From Legionella sainthelensi (GTDB taxonomy: Bacteria; Pseudomonadota; Gammaproteobacteria; Legionellales; Legionellaceae), in the NCBI RefSeq assembly GCF_900637685.1, contig NZ_LR134388.1, positions 3,623,001 to 3,687,000 on the forward strand: a DNA stretch of 64,000 nucleotides, in the 5' to 3' direction. Below, one piece after another: positions 37,110-46,054 of this stretch. Each line of letters begins with the position of its first letter. The first letter of the stretch is position 1. The position numbers and the translations under genes are program-made. The notes beneath the pieces were generated by a model that saw only the letters and a list, made by a program, of their open reading frames with translations, ran no database searches and had not been told where the DNA came from.

Positions 37110-37430
37110 ATGTCCGCAACTAAATCATTAACCCGTTTTTATGGTTCTTTCTTTTTGAAATGTGGCGAAGTAGCCATATATCCTTATTTATTGACCATGG
37201 GCGCTTTCATTGATTCTAAGCCAAAAGAAGAAGAACTTATTTTAGGAATCGGTGTGTGTCTCTTTTTATCAACAGTTGTTCCGATTTTACCAGCTATTAC
37301 CTCGATAACATTTGCAATTGCTTCATTTGGCATCAGCCTTGCGCTCGCATCAATGTTTGTCACATATCCTGTCGCATTAATATCCGATGCATTAGACTCT
37401 ACTCCTTCAGAGCATTACATGGCAATTTAA
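37110..37430 (+). CDS. small membrane protein, 106 aa
   Basis: The start is supported by GGAGAA 8 bp upstream. The chain has an amphipathic N terminus (MSATKSLTRFYGSFFLKCGEVAIYPYLLTMG), then two or three hydrophobic segments (LGIGVCLFLSTVVPILPAITSITFAIASFGISLALASMFVTYPVALI), ending SEHYMAI. No family recognised; possibly an inner-membrane or host-membrane protein, since Legionella encodes many such short proteins. Confidence 0.65.
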   Translation: MSATKSLTRFYGSFFLKCGEVAIYPYLLTMGAFIDSKPKEEELILGIGVCLFLSTVVPILPAITSITFAIASFGISLALASMFVTYPVALISDALDSTPSEHYMAI

Positions 37431-37585
37431 GAGTCGCGCTACCAGCTCAACTGAGGAGCCTTCCTCAAAAGAGCCGTCTCTTGATCAGCTCTTTTACTAC
37501 GCCCCGCGGATTTTCCTGGGGCTAGTAATTGAGGCAGTACCTACTTAGTCCAAAAGAAAGGGGCTCCAAATAACCCATCAAGTAA

Positions 37586-38518
37586 TTAAGGCAAGGCAAA
37601 ATGCCAATTCAATGCCCTAGATAAACCTTCCAACATAATTTCACCCCGGATGCTATTTCCTTTCGCATTAACTTTTGGACTTAATACCACAATACCCGCT
37701 TTTCCAGGTACAACTGCAATCGTATAGCCAGACACCCCGCTTTTAGCAGGCATCCCAGTTTTGACCATATGAGTACCCGTTTCGTCATATAAGCCACAAG
37801 TTGCCATTATGGCCAAAGCAATCTTACACGTTTCAGCAGAAATAATTTGCTCGCCACTCTCAAAATTCACTCCCCCATTCGCGAGCAAAGTAGGTAAGAA
37901 TAGCATTTGCTCTAACTTTGCTTCATAAGAACATAGAGTGAAATACAAATCTAATGTTTCCTGAATATCAGCACCAAGATTATTTCGGCTCTTTAAAATA
38001 TACGCTAGTGCGCGGTTACGATCACCAGTTCGTTTTTCTGAGGCAAAAACCAACGGATTAATGCTCAGGCGTTGATTAAATAATTTTCGCACCCAATTCT
38101 CTAACCATCGAAATTGTTGCTCGCCATTGCCAGGAATGTGAGAACATAAAGTGATAGCTCCGGCATTCAACATAGGATTTGATGGTTTAGGACCGAATTG
38201 TTCTAAGCGAGTAATTGAAGCGAAATCATCACCAGAGGGTTCAACTTTGACCCATTCAAACAATTGCTGCTCACCATATTCCTCAAGGAGCCCTATCAAT
38301 GGGATCATTTTGGCTGTACTTTGCAACGTTACGGGATGAAGCGTGCTATTACTATAAGAAAGATATTCTTTGCCGATTGGTTGCACAGCAATCGCTGTCA
38401 ATTCTTGATTCACATTGGCAAGTTCGGGAATGTAATCCGCCGTTTTACCTTCCTGGTTTAATGCAGCAATGCGAACCAGATCTTCTAATAAGCTGAGTGT
38501 CAGTAATTTTGAGGCCAT
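37586..38518 (-). CDS. glsA: glutaminase A
   Basis: 310 residues, the length of the serine-dependent glutaminase family that hydrolyses glutamine to glutamate and ammonia. The signature parts are all present: QSTAKMIPLIGLLEEYG with the Ser-x-x-Lys nucleophile pair, KVEPSGDDFASITRLE, KPSNPMLNAGAITLCSH, LANGGVNFESGEQI, and the C-terminal MPAKSGVSGYTIAVVPGKAGIVVLSP. Cytoplasmic. In Legionella it could help with amino-acid catabolism or acid resistance. Monocistronic; a short hairpin (GCCGCGATAAAGCGCGGC, 38633-38650) lies upstream, between it and the next minus-strand gene. Confidence 0.92.
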   Translation of the reverse strand: MASKLLTLSLLEDLVRIAALNQEGKTADYIPELANVNQELTAIAVQPIGKEYLSYSNSTLHPVTLQSTAKMIPLIGLLEEYGEQQLFEWVKVEPSGDDFASITRLEQFGPKPSNPMLNAGAITLCSHIPGNGEQQFRWLENWVRKLFNQRLSINPLVFASEKRTGDRNRALAYILKSRNNLGADIQETLDLYFTLCSYEAKLEQMLFLPTLLANGGVNFESGEQIISAETCKIALAIMATCGLYDETGTHMVKTGMPAKSGVSGYTIAVVPGKAGIVVLSPKVNAKGNSIRGEIMLEGLSRALNWHFALP

Positions 38519-38692
38519 AAAACTCTTAAAACAAAAAATAATTCATTATGCTAAATTTAGCATATGAAGCAAATAAATTTGCAGAATGTGCGATTTTATT
38601 TTGATAAAACACACTTATCAAGAGGCAACCAACGCCGCGATAAAGCGCGGCATGCAGTCAGAACCGCTCCAAACACATCTGAGATCTTTACT

Positions 38693-39598
38693 TTATATAA
38701 AATAGTTAATCGCAAAAACTGCAGATACGAATTTAGAGGAATTAGGGCCAGTTACAGAAAACCATACGCCACCAATAACACCTAAGTTTGAGGTAAAATT
38801 ATACTCAAGGGCAGGAGCCAATGAAACTTGTTCATTAGACCCCCCTCCTACACCCGCCGTTGCAGTACCTCCGGGAGTGAATCCAGGGTTACCCTCAAAT
38901 TGACTTTCTGGGCTATGTGCATACAAAGCTTCAAAAACAGGTACCCAATTTTGGGTTAATGTATATTCAATAGCAACATCAACAGAATAAGCATTTTTGA
39001 GTTTTACTCGACCTTGGGTCTTAGAGCCGCCACCGAAAACATTTGGACCATGGACAGTAACATCACTGAATTTTACGCCAACCAAGCTCAATCGCGTTCG
39101 TAAATAATGCTCGTTTTTTAATTGCATCAATTTTTGGAAATTAAACCCAAAAAGTGTTTGAAAAGCACCTAATCCCGTCTGATCAGTCCCCAGCTTCTTA
39201 GGATCTAAATTTTCGTAACGTCCCGTAGGAAAAACTTCTTGTACCACAAAACGCAAATCAGGAAGCCAAGAGTTTTCTTGTTGTCTCAAAACCTGCATGC
39301 CTAAAGCTAAACTGTAGTCACCAATGCCATTCCCGTGCACTCCGTTAACCCAACTATAATCATAAGGAATAGAGGTTTGTAAGTCTAAAAAACTCGCAAT
39401 TCCCACACTAATAATTGGAACCCCTTCAACATTTCTATATCCTTTAGGATAGCCAGTAAAAAAACCATAAGGCTCAATATTAACATGCCCCAGGGGTATT
39501 GTTTTACCTGCTGGCGCGAGCAAAGGCCCAGTAAACCAGGGACTTGCGAACGCTATATTCACCACAGATAATAAAAATATGAGTCTTATAAAGTACAT
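38693..39598 (-). CDS. outer-membrane beta-barrel protein, 301 aa
   Basis: Signal peptide MYFIRLIFLLSVVNIAFAS, then PWFTGPLLAPAGKTIPLGHVNIEPYGFFTGYP, a common opening of transporter-like barrel proteins. The rest has many alternating strands rich in Gly/Tyr/Phe and ends ..FSVTGPNSSKFVSAVFAINYFI, an aromatic-rich terminal strand recognised by the BAM machinery. The residues GNPGFTPGGTATAGVGGGSNEQ form a large loop. It could import a hydrophobic solute, but I cannot assign a substrate. Confidence 0.75.
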   Translation of the reverse strand: MYFIRLIFLLSVVNIAFASPWFTGPLLAPAGKTIPLGHVNIEPYGFFTGYPKGYRNVEGVPIISVGIASFLDLQTSIPYDYSWVNGVHGNGIGDYSLALGMQVLRQQENSWLPDLRFVVQEVFPTGRYENLDPKKLGTDQTGLGAFQTLFGFNFQKLMQLKNEHYLRTRLSLVGVKFSDVTVHGPNVFGGGSKTQGRVKLKNAYSVDVAIEYTLTQNWVPVFEALYAHSPESQFEGNPGFTPGGTATAGVGGGSNEQVSLAPALEYNFTSNLGVIGGVWFSVTGPNSSKFVSAVFAINYFI

Positions 39599-39819
39599 AG
39601 TGAGTTGATCTCATTAAAAGTTAGAATTTATAGGGTTTATTGACACTCTTTGATCGGGATCAAATTGTCAACAGCCCCCCTTAGTTTTTCCTAATTAAAG
39701 GCGCTTATTTTCAACGTATATTTATAAATGTTCCGCAGGAATTGACTAGACGTAAATCATTTTTTCCATGCTGTCAACTGCTTTTAATTATCAATTAACC
39801 GACACCTATCAAATAGATA

Positions 39820-40716
39820 CTATTTTTTACAATTTAGCGATTGTTCCTGTTGATAAAGGCTATTTTTGACTTCATGTAAATAGGCCACCACATTTTCAAA
39901 TTCCTCTTGATTAAAAGAGAAATCAAAATAATTTGAAACCTTGCTTGCCAAATCATAAAACAATTCACACATTTTGAATAATGAAGTCCACATATTTTTT
40001 AAATCTGCATCAACATAGGTCTGTAAAAATGCGTGCCATACTTTAGGTTCAAGATAGTTTTCAATGTATTTTCCATAAACACCTACCGATTTATTAAAAC
40101 CTGTTTCAATTCCTACATACCAGATTAACATCCGAATGAGTTCTTCTTTTACTACCTGCTCTGAAACATATTTTGTGTAGGTGATCTGTTTTCTCCAAAG
40201 TCCCTTCGCTACATAAGTGCTGACCCATAAAAATTCATTACAACAATCAAAAAAATCCTTTGCTGTAGGCGGTTTTGGTAAATAATCATTATCTGAAGGT
40301 GGATCAAAAGAATTAATTAACTGATCTTTATCAAGCAATAAAATACTTTGACTATCCTGGGGCATCGTTTTGAGTTGATTGATGTGCAATAAAGTGAGAT
40401 CTATTCTATTCCAATCCTTAAATTGCATTAAATAAACATATTTATTTTTAGATTGAGGCCAGTTTCCATCCATTTCCTCAGGCATTTGCATGATGAGTCG
40501 CTCACCAAATTGATTCATCCAATTTTTATCATCAACAATTGACACCACATCCGTGACTAAATATACGATATCATAATCTTGAAAAATATCCTTTTTTGCA
40601 GATGGGCTTGCTCTTGAGCCGTTCATAATCACCGCTCTGATTCGTTCATCATTTTTTGCTACTTGGACAATGAGGTTCAGCATTGTTTTTTCATTACGTC
40701 TGTTTTTCATAGTCAT
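39820..40716 (-). CDS. aminoglycoside 6-adenylyltransferase-like protein (AadK family)
   Basis: 298 residues, with a nucleotidyltransferase fold at the N terminus: VIMNGSRASPSAKKDIFQDYDIVYLV holds the GS...DYD metal-binding signature (Asp pair about residues 48-50), followed by FGERLIMQMPEE and RIDLTLLHINQL with the third acid. The C-terminal helical half has the family pattern (AKGLWRKQITYTKYVSEQVVKEELIRMLIWYVG). AadK-type enzymes adenylate streptomycin. Whether this one gives resistance cannot be said; Legionella genomes often carry such genes in apparently native contexts. Confidence 0.88.
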   Translation of the reverse strand: MTMKNRRNEKTMLNLIVQVAKNDERIRAVIMNGSRASPSAKKDIFQDYDIVYLVTDVVSIVDDKNWMNQFGERLIMQMPEEMDGNWPQSKNKYVYLMQFKDWNRIDLTLLHINQLKTMPQDSQSILLLDKDQLINSFDPPSDNDYLPKPPTAKDFFDCCNEFLWVSTYVAKGLWRKQITYTKYVSEQVVKEELIRMLIWYVGIETGFNKSVGVYGKYIENYLEPKVWHAFLQTYVDADLKNMWTSLFKMCELFYDLASKVSNYFDFSFNQEEFENVVAYLHEVKNSLYQQEQSLNCKK

Positions 40717-40998
40717 TGAATCATATCTTGCTTGTTAAGAGAGATGTCTTAAGGCATTGTTTTTATAGATCTATTATTATAACTTATTCTAAAAAACTAA
40801 TCTGCTCCTCCTCAAAATATTTGCACACTCTAAGCAAAAGCGTGGGTGCGGTTCTTATTCCCCATGATGGGCTTGGATTTATGCAATTGAAGCTTATCTG
40901 GCTATGTTGTATTCTGACCCTAAGAACATAATTTTTTTTCTCTCTTAGAGTTAGAGAAGTGATCGTCAATGGCGCTAGTTTGGGAACAAGGAACAGCA

Positions 40999-41154
40999 AT
41001 GACTGCAATTAAATTATTTAAGAGAATTACTGTAATTATCTATTTTTTAGGAGCCACCTTACTTCTCGGCTCTTGTGCAAAAAACTCAAATCCTAACACT
41101 CAAAATGTGGGTGTTGGAGAAGAGTATGGCAGTAGCGATTATGGATGGCGCTAA
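40999..41154 (+). CDS. very small lipoprotein, 51 aa
   Basis: I start at 40999 (AAGGAA upstream) rather than 40969. MTAIKLFKRITVIIYFLGATLLLGSCAKNS shows a lipobox LGSC with Cys26. The ~25-residue mature peptide (AKNSNPNTQNVGVGEEYGSSDYGWR) is polar and unstructured. It precedes the LuxR-type gene by 48 bp and might be co-transcribed with it. Confidence 0.65.
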   Translation: MTAIKLFKRITVIIYFLGATLLLGSCAKNSNPNTQNVGVGEEYGSSDYGWR

Positions 41155-41201
41155 TTTCTAATTTCATGCTATTTTTAAATTAAAAATCGTTGAGAACTTA
41201 A

Positions 41202-42032
41202 TTGAGTACTAAATATTTTAGCAAGACAAATGAGAAATATCTTCAAGCCATTTGTCGTGCTATCGAGAAAATTGCCCAACCACTCTTTGAGTCTTTTGAC
41301 CTAACTTTTTTTTCATATCGTTTATCTGTAGGGGATAAATTCATCCTGCTCACCAATAATTACGCATGGCTGAAAAATTGTATAGACAAAAATTACGTCA
41401 ATTATCTTCCTGTAATGCAGCCTGAACATGATTTTATCCTCTGGGACGGCCTTCCCAAAGACAGTCCTTTGATGACCATTTTGAAAGATGCGCGAGAAAA
41501 TTTTAATATCGCTCATGGTGTGACCCTCATTAAGAGCTATGATTCAAAAGAAGAGCACTTTAACTTTGCTACTATGAATTACAATGATGGAATTAATAAC
41601 TTCTACATACAGCATCAAGAGATTTTAGAGCGCTTTATTCTTTATTTTAAAGACAAGGCAAAAAAAATTATTGAGGCCGCATTGGATCATGCCATTTTTT
41701 TGCGTGATTTAGGCATGATAAAAAATGCACTAAAGCAGCAAGAATTTTATCGTGAAATTGATTACTTTATAGAAAATACGCAAATCAAGTCTATTTCAAT
41801 TAATGTAGCAGGAAAACAACTTGATCTGAATTACACTTTAGCACATACAGGATATTATTTACTTCAAGGTTTGAGTTACAAACAAATCGCAAAAGCATGT
41901 TATGTTTCGGTCAAAGCCGTTGAAAAACGATTGGAAAAATTAAAAGACATCACACATACCAGCAATAAAAAAGAACTCATTGAATTTTTAAAAAGATCTG
42001 ATATTAAAAAATTCTTGATCTTGCTTTACTAA
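41202..42032 (+). CDS. LuxR-type transcriptional regulator
   Basis: 276 residues from a TTG start at 41202; no better in-frame start is present upstream and the N terminus looks complete. The N-terminal ~190 residues form a sensor-like domain (FILLTNNYAWLKNCIDKNY, HDFILWDGLPKDSPLM). The C-terminal domain is an HTH of the LuxR class: LAHTGYYLLQGLSYKQIAKACYVSVKAVEKRLEKLKDI (~residues 207-245), with helix 3 VSVKAVEKRL. Such orphan LuxR proteins often regulate motility or transmission traits in Legionella; the ligand and targets are unknown. Confidence 0.82.
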   Translation: MSTKYFSKTNEKYLQAICRAIEKIAQPLFESFDLTFFSYRLSVGDKFILLTNNYAWLKNCIDKNYVNYLPVMQPEHDFILWDGLPKDSPLMTILKDARENFNIAHGVTLIKSYDSKEEHFNFATMNYNDGINNFYIQHQEILERFILYFKDKAKKIIEAALDHAIFLRDLGMIKNALKQQEFYREIDYFIENTQIKSISINVAGKQLDLNYTLAHTGYYLLQGLSYKQIAKACYVSVKAVEKRLEKLKDITHTSNKKELIEFLKRSDIKKFLILLY

Positions 42033-42242
42033 AAAGGTCTCGCCACAAACAAAAGCTTGGGTGGATAAAACTTTTTAGACAATAAGCAACAGTTTGGCAC
42101 ATCCCTCTTTATTGAGTAGCAGGTTAAAAAACAGCGATGAATTAAAGATCTGTTGACACTTCATCGTCCAAAACACAACGTCCAGCGGCTTGTCCTCGAG
42201 ATCCACAAATCTTGGTGAATATATAAATCTATTGCTCAAAAC

Positions 42243-42287
42243 AGCTCTTTCTGACGCCTGCGGACAAGCCGCAAGACGTCAAGAGCT
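42243..42287. terminator. nested hairpin between convergent genes
   Basis: AGCTCTT (42243-42249) pairs with AAGAGCT, TGACG with CGTCA, and an inner TGCGG with CCGCA. In addition GCGGCTTGTCC (42185-42195) is the exact inverse of GGACAAGCCGC (42262-42272), so an alternative larger hairpin is possible. Lies between the LuxR gene and the EEP-fold gene and may stop both. Confidence 0.6.
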
Positions 42288-42310
42288 GAAGTGTTACCCT
42301 GAGTTTTAGT

Positions 42311-44839
42311 TTAAATTAAACCCTTGGGTGAGTTTGCTGGCACTTCTGGTTTTAGATTTATTCCTGCAGTATCCTCTTGCTGCTGCGCGCGCTCTAAGGG
42401 AACATCTCTACTGATTCTTGCTTCTCTAAATGTTTTATCTAACATTGCATGTTTTAAACATTCTAAAGTCGCAGATCCCGGCTTAAAATACATTCCTATA
42501 TTTTGACGGACATCGGGTGGAAGTTTTTTTAAAACACCTGCGGCTTGCTTATAATCCTGTCTCTCTAAATACTCTTCGAGTATGGACATATTATCCCATT
42601 GTTCTTTACTGAGCGCTTGCCATCTCATATCCATTTCAGAGTCACTGTCATAAGCATCAAATATTGGTTTAGATACATTACTTAAAGTAGATTGGTAGGC
42701 CAAATTAACCAAATGATCCGGAGTATCCATAGTAAATTTTGCTAAAGCATTTTCAATCCGCTCCGGTGAAGCTCCCTCATTTCGTAACTCACCCTTCGTT
42801 TTTTCATGAATTCGAGCAAGCTTCTCTTCTTTAGAAACAGACATTTTCTTATCTTTCGCCAATAGTTGCTGCATCATTTGGGCTTGATTAGAAACTCCCG
42901 TTGCCAATGTCAGTCTTTCATTTTTTGATGCTTTAATTTGCTCCTCTGCTTTTTTGCGTGCAGAAGGAGAATCAGAGTCTAGCGGTTTCATCATCCGTTG
43001 CTGCCTCTCTTGTTCCATTTGTTTGTTGACTAACTGTTCACCAGCAGTTATTGCCGCTGTAATCTGCTTCGCTTTTTTGCCATCTGATACCCCTTTTGCG
43101 CCAAGCCCAGCTGCAATTAAAGCAGTCACTCCAGCAGCAATACCTAAAGGAGGCAAAAAGACTATTGCTAACGCAATTAGCGCTACAGTTGCAACAGCCG
43201 CAACCACAGAAGATATTTTAAATCCAGTGCTTTGTTTACTTTTTGAAGCAGCCATTGCCTCAGTCGCCAATTTCAAATCATTAAGCGCTTGCAGCTTTAA
43301 AGAAGCATTTGAATTAGAGTCTAGAGCTTGATTCGTTGCTTTGATTAATGGCTCAATAGGTTTATTTGGATTTTGATTCAGTTCATTGATTAGTTTAGCC
43401 TGCATCACGTAAGGGCTAGTATAAATTACGTAAGTAAATTCTCCCTCGCTATTTTTAGTTCCCTCCACGTAAGGAAATTCTTTTGCAAGTTGATTCGTGA
43501 GATTATTTTTGGACTTAATCATTACTCGAGACACGTTATAAATATTTTTCTCAAGTGATATTGAGTCCATCTCAATGCTCAATCTGGAAATTTTTTCATG
43601 GAATCCATCCAGATAATAATTTTCAGGAAAAATACATTCCTGAAAAGTATCACTGGCCAGCGCAGCAGCGACCGTTACGTCGTGCCGTTTGGCAATACGG
43701 CCTGTTTGCTCATCGATAATTTGTGATTCCAATCGAACTATTTGCCCATTTTTAAATGTAAATCCACCATCCGTACAATCATATTCTTCACGGGAATTAA
43801 AATTGTTATTCACTGTACCATTATGATGGAACCCATCATCAAGAGGAGGAAGACGGCGATTAAAATCACCACAAAAGAAATGATTTGTAGATTCCAGTAA
43901 CGTTTCAATTACAACGGGCTCTCCTTCTAGAGCAGTAGTTGCATGAGGGATATGACCATTGGAGACAGTAATAGTCTCACCTTGATAGATAAAATTTGTG
44001 GAACTAATTTTATTTTTAGGATTTTCTTCAGCTTGTTCATCCGCTAAATCAAGCTTGCTCATATCCCATATAGTGGCTATATTTTTACCAGAACCCGAAA
44101 ATTTAACTCCCCAACCGTCCCCTAATTCTTTTTTCAATCTATTAGCAAAATCTTCTGTAGTTTCCTGTAGTAAAAGAATTGGGTTACCGGACATTGCTTG
44201 ATTTTTTAAAGTTTTAATCAGTCTTTGCTCGCGCTCAGCATGCATTCGACCCATAATTTGCCTGGCATCATTACATTGTGATTCGTTTGCTTCTTGAAAG
44301 CTTTTAAGATTATATTTTTTCTCAACAACCCCCTTCCACAAACTGCTTTGCACGGTGTTATCTTTATCACGAATGTTATTAACCATTAAGGGACCGGTTA
44401 ATGCTACATTGTAAGTGACTAAATCAAGTGCATTGCCTTTTTCAGTACTACAACTAATTTGTTGTGGTTTATGATCGGAATATACGTCATCCCAAGTCGA
44501 CGTCTGAGGATGGTCGATAAAATCTTTAAGCCTTAAATCAGACCTATTTTTGGGATGAACATAAAAAGGTAACAAATGTGGTGTTGCCACCGCCTCTGTT
44601 GGGATCTTAAAGTCATGATTTTTAAAAACCCCTAAGATAGACTTTACGCGACCATCTTTTTGAGCTTGCGACAATTGGACCAGCCATTTTTCTTGTTCCA
44701 TCAATAATGTTAGTTCCGATCGCTGAACCTCATTTTTTGATAATTCAGTCAATATACTATTAAATCGAGCAAGATTATTTAGCTGAGGGTTTGATAAATA
44801 ATGATCAAGAGCATCTTTAAGATCTTTAATTGTAGCCAT
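42311..44839 (-). CDS. putative effector with endonuclease/exonuclease/phosphatase (EEP) domain
   Basis: 842 residues. Residues ~135-420 carry the ordered EEP-fold motifs: LDLVTYNVAL (Asn144), NPILLLQET (Glu226), VSNGHIPHA (His296), FFCGDFNRRL (Asp325, Asn327) and RHDVTVA (His386/Asp387, swapped relative to the usual D-H). This family covers nucleases, inositol polyphosphate phosphatases and sphingomyelinases. Before and after lie helical regions. A membrane hairpin (SSVVAAVATVALIALAIVFL and GIAAGVTALIAAGLGAKGV, ~residues 550-595) and long charged helices follow. No signal peptide. A host-targeted phosphoinositide phosphatase or nuclease is plausible; the fold call is good, the substrate is unknown. 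Confidence 0.78.
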   Translation of the reverse strand: MATIKDLKDALDHYLSNPQLNNLARFNSILTELSKNEVQRSELTLLMEQEKWLVQLSQAQKDGRVKSILGVFKNHDFKIPTEAVATPHLLPFYVHPKNRSDLRLKDFIDHPQTSTWDDVYSDHKPQQISCSTEKGNALDLVTYNVALTGPLMVNNIRDKDNTVQSSLWKGVVEKKYNLKSFQEANESQCNDARQIMGRMHAEREQRLIKTLKNQAMSGNPILLLQETTEDFANRLKKELGDGWGVKFSGSGKNIATIWDMSKLDLADEQAEENPKNKISSTNFIYQGETITVSNGHIPHATTALEGEPVVIETLLESTNHFFCGDFNRRLPPLDDGFHHNGTVNNNFNSREEYDCTDGGFTFKNGQIVRLESQIIDEQTGRIAKRHDVTVAAALASDTFQECIFPENYYLDGFHEKISRLSIEMDSISLEKNIYNVSRVMIKSKNNLTNQLAKEFPYVEGTKNSEGEFTYVIYTSPYVMQAKLINELNQNPNKPIEPLIKATNQALDSNSNASLKLQALNDLKLATEAMAASKSKQSTGFKISSVVAAVATVALIALAIVFLPPLGIAAGVTALIAAGLGAKGVSDGKKAKQITAAITAGEQLVNKQMEQERQQRMMKPLDSDSPSARKKAEEQIKASKNERLTLATGVSNQAQMMQQLLAKDKKMSVSKEEKLARIHEKTKGELRNEGASPERIENALAKFTMDTPDHLVNLAYQSTLSNVSKPIFDAYDSDSEMDMRWQALSKEQWDNMSILEEYLERQDYKQAAGVLKKLPPDVRQNIGMYFKPGSATLECLKHAMLDKTFREARISRDVPLERAQQQEDTAGINLKPEVPANSPKGLI

Positions 44840-45167
44840 ACAACATAAAACTCATCTTGATGGGGATGCTGCAAATTATAACACTTATTATTAAAAAAAT
44901 TAGACATTTTGATCAACTTTTTTCAAAAATCAGTGTCTTGAGTCAATCGACATGCTGATTAGAATGCGTTTTAGTTACGGTTCCAAAACAGCAACAAACG
45001 TCACCAAACCTCGGAGTCTTTCGCATTCCGTTAATGACTTTCCCACGTCCACTATGAAGTAAAGCTCTACTGTAGTGTTGATACCCAATGGATAATTTTC
45101 GAAAATTTTTTTATAGACTTACATATAATGATTCAAGGTGATATCTTATTCCTTAGCTTTAGGTCGC

Positions 45168-45218
45168 CCATGTGAAATAGAGCTTTTATGCAGATATTGC
45201 ATTTACACATGGTTTTTT
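45168..45218 (+). terminator. orphan intrinsic terminator, possible sRNA end
   Basis: CCATGTGAAAT (45168-45178) pairs with ATTTACACATGG (45201-45212) with one bulge, then T6. No protein gene ends upstream on this strand, so it may end a small RNA starting near 45136. Confidence 0.6.
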
Positions 45219-45269
45219 AACACTGAAACTCAACCATTGAGCGTAGATAGTGAAGAAAAGCAGGCTATT

Positions 45270-45298
45270 TTGTCTGGCAACAAACCTAAAAATATAAT
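45270..45298 (+). promoter_or_regulatory. sigma-70 promoter of sugE
   Basis: TTGTCT (45270-45275), 17-bp spacer, TATAAT (45293-45298), ~95 bp before the sugE ATG. Confidence 0.65.
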
Positions 45299-45393
45299 GA
45301 GATTTGTCGAATTCTAATTATCCTGGAAAAAATAGAATTCATAAAAATAATAGTATTTCTCCAAAGATCATACACATAGGTTAAGGAACAAAC

Positions 45394-45714
45394 ATGGCAT
45401 GGTTTTATTTATTTCTAGCAGGAATTTTGGAAGTAGTATGGGCCGTAAAATTAAAAGATACTGAAGGTTTTTCCAAGCTTTATCCTTCGCTCATAACCAT
45501 TTTTGCCATGGTGTTAAGTTTTGCATTCCTGGCTCAATCATTAAAAACATTACCCATTGGCACTGCTTATGCAATTTGGACAGGGATAGGGGCCGTTGGT
45601 GCTGTTATTTATGGCATTTATGTTCTAGGAGAACCTACTTCATTCATTAGAATTGGCTGCATTGCTTTAATCATCATTGCTATAATTGGGTTGAAATTAT
45701 CTCATCATCCATAA
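45394..45714 (+). CDS. sugE: small multidrug resistance exporter, SugE/Gdx type
   Basis: 106 residues with four membrane helices, the size of the SMR family that works as dual-topology dimers driven by protons. The essential Glu lies in TM1 ([18 protein letters not shown]), with the WA-x-x-LK ending typical of the SugE/Gdx branch, which exports guanidinium, rather than EmrE. TM3 has [19 protein letters not shown], also signature. AAGGAAC supports the start. Alone in its unit with its own promoter. Confidence 0.92.
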   Translation: MAWFYLFLAGILEVVWAVKLKDTEGFSKLYPSLITIFAMVLSFAFLAQSLKTLPIGTAYAIWTGIGAVGAVIYGIYVLGEPTSFIRIGCIALIIIAIIGLKLSHHP

Positions 45715-45947
45715 GTAATGGGCACTTTTTTCATAAATACTCAACAAAATTCTCATTATCCATGACATTCTGAGATCCTAGTCAGTTTGTGTCATTTTTC
45801 TATTGATAATTCCAAAAGTGAACCAAAATAGTATGCATTTAAGGGTAGTAACCTGCAGCATACTGCAAGTATAATATAGAAAATTTGTGTCATTTTGATC
45901 AAGTCATAGAAGCAGTATGAACAATCCTTTAATAAAATATCTGACTC

Positions 45948-45977
45948 TTGACAATAACCCATTTGATTGAGAATAAT
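45948..45977 (+). promoter_or_regulatory. probable rmlBA promoter
   Basis: TTGACA (45948-45953) with a 17-18 bp spacer to GAATAAT (45971-45977), ~80 bp before rmlB. The rest of the 340-bp gap to sugE has two direct GTGTCATTTT copies (about 45789 and 45888) and no gene. Confidence 0.5.
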
Positions 45978-46054
45978 TGGTAATAATCAATAAGATATAA
46001 GTTTTAAGGATCTTAAAGATAATAGGGACGTTTCTGAGGTAATCAATTTAATAT

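Larger units (their letters stand above)
44840..45393. other. 554-bp intergenic region with possible small RNA
   Basis: No ORF recognised. It contains a -10-like TATAAT at 45124-45129, a factor-independent terminator at 45168-45218 and a separate sugE promoter at 45270-45298. The palindrome AATTTTCGAAAATT near 45097 precedes the first -10. I looked for a guanidine riboswitch before sugE and saw no recognisable one. Confidence 0.45.

Noticed and set aside
38564..38785. Plus-strand Arg-rich 73-residue ORF between glutaminase and the OM protein
   Set aside because: Overlaps the barrel gene's 3' end, no ribosome site, unlikely composition.
40716..40931. ORFs on both strands between the AadK-like gene and the small lipoprotein
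   Set aside because: No ribosome sites or recognisable motifs; considered intergenic.
45219..45393. Guanidine riboswitch before sugE
   Set aside because: None of the known guanidine aptamer core sequences could be recognised by eye; a covariance-model search would decide.
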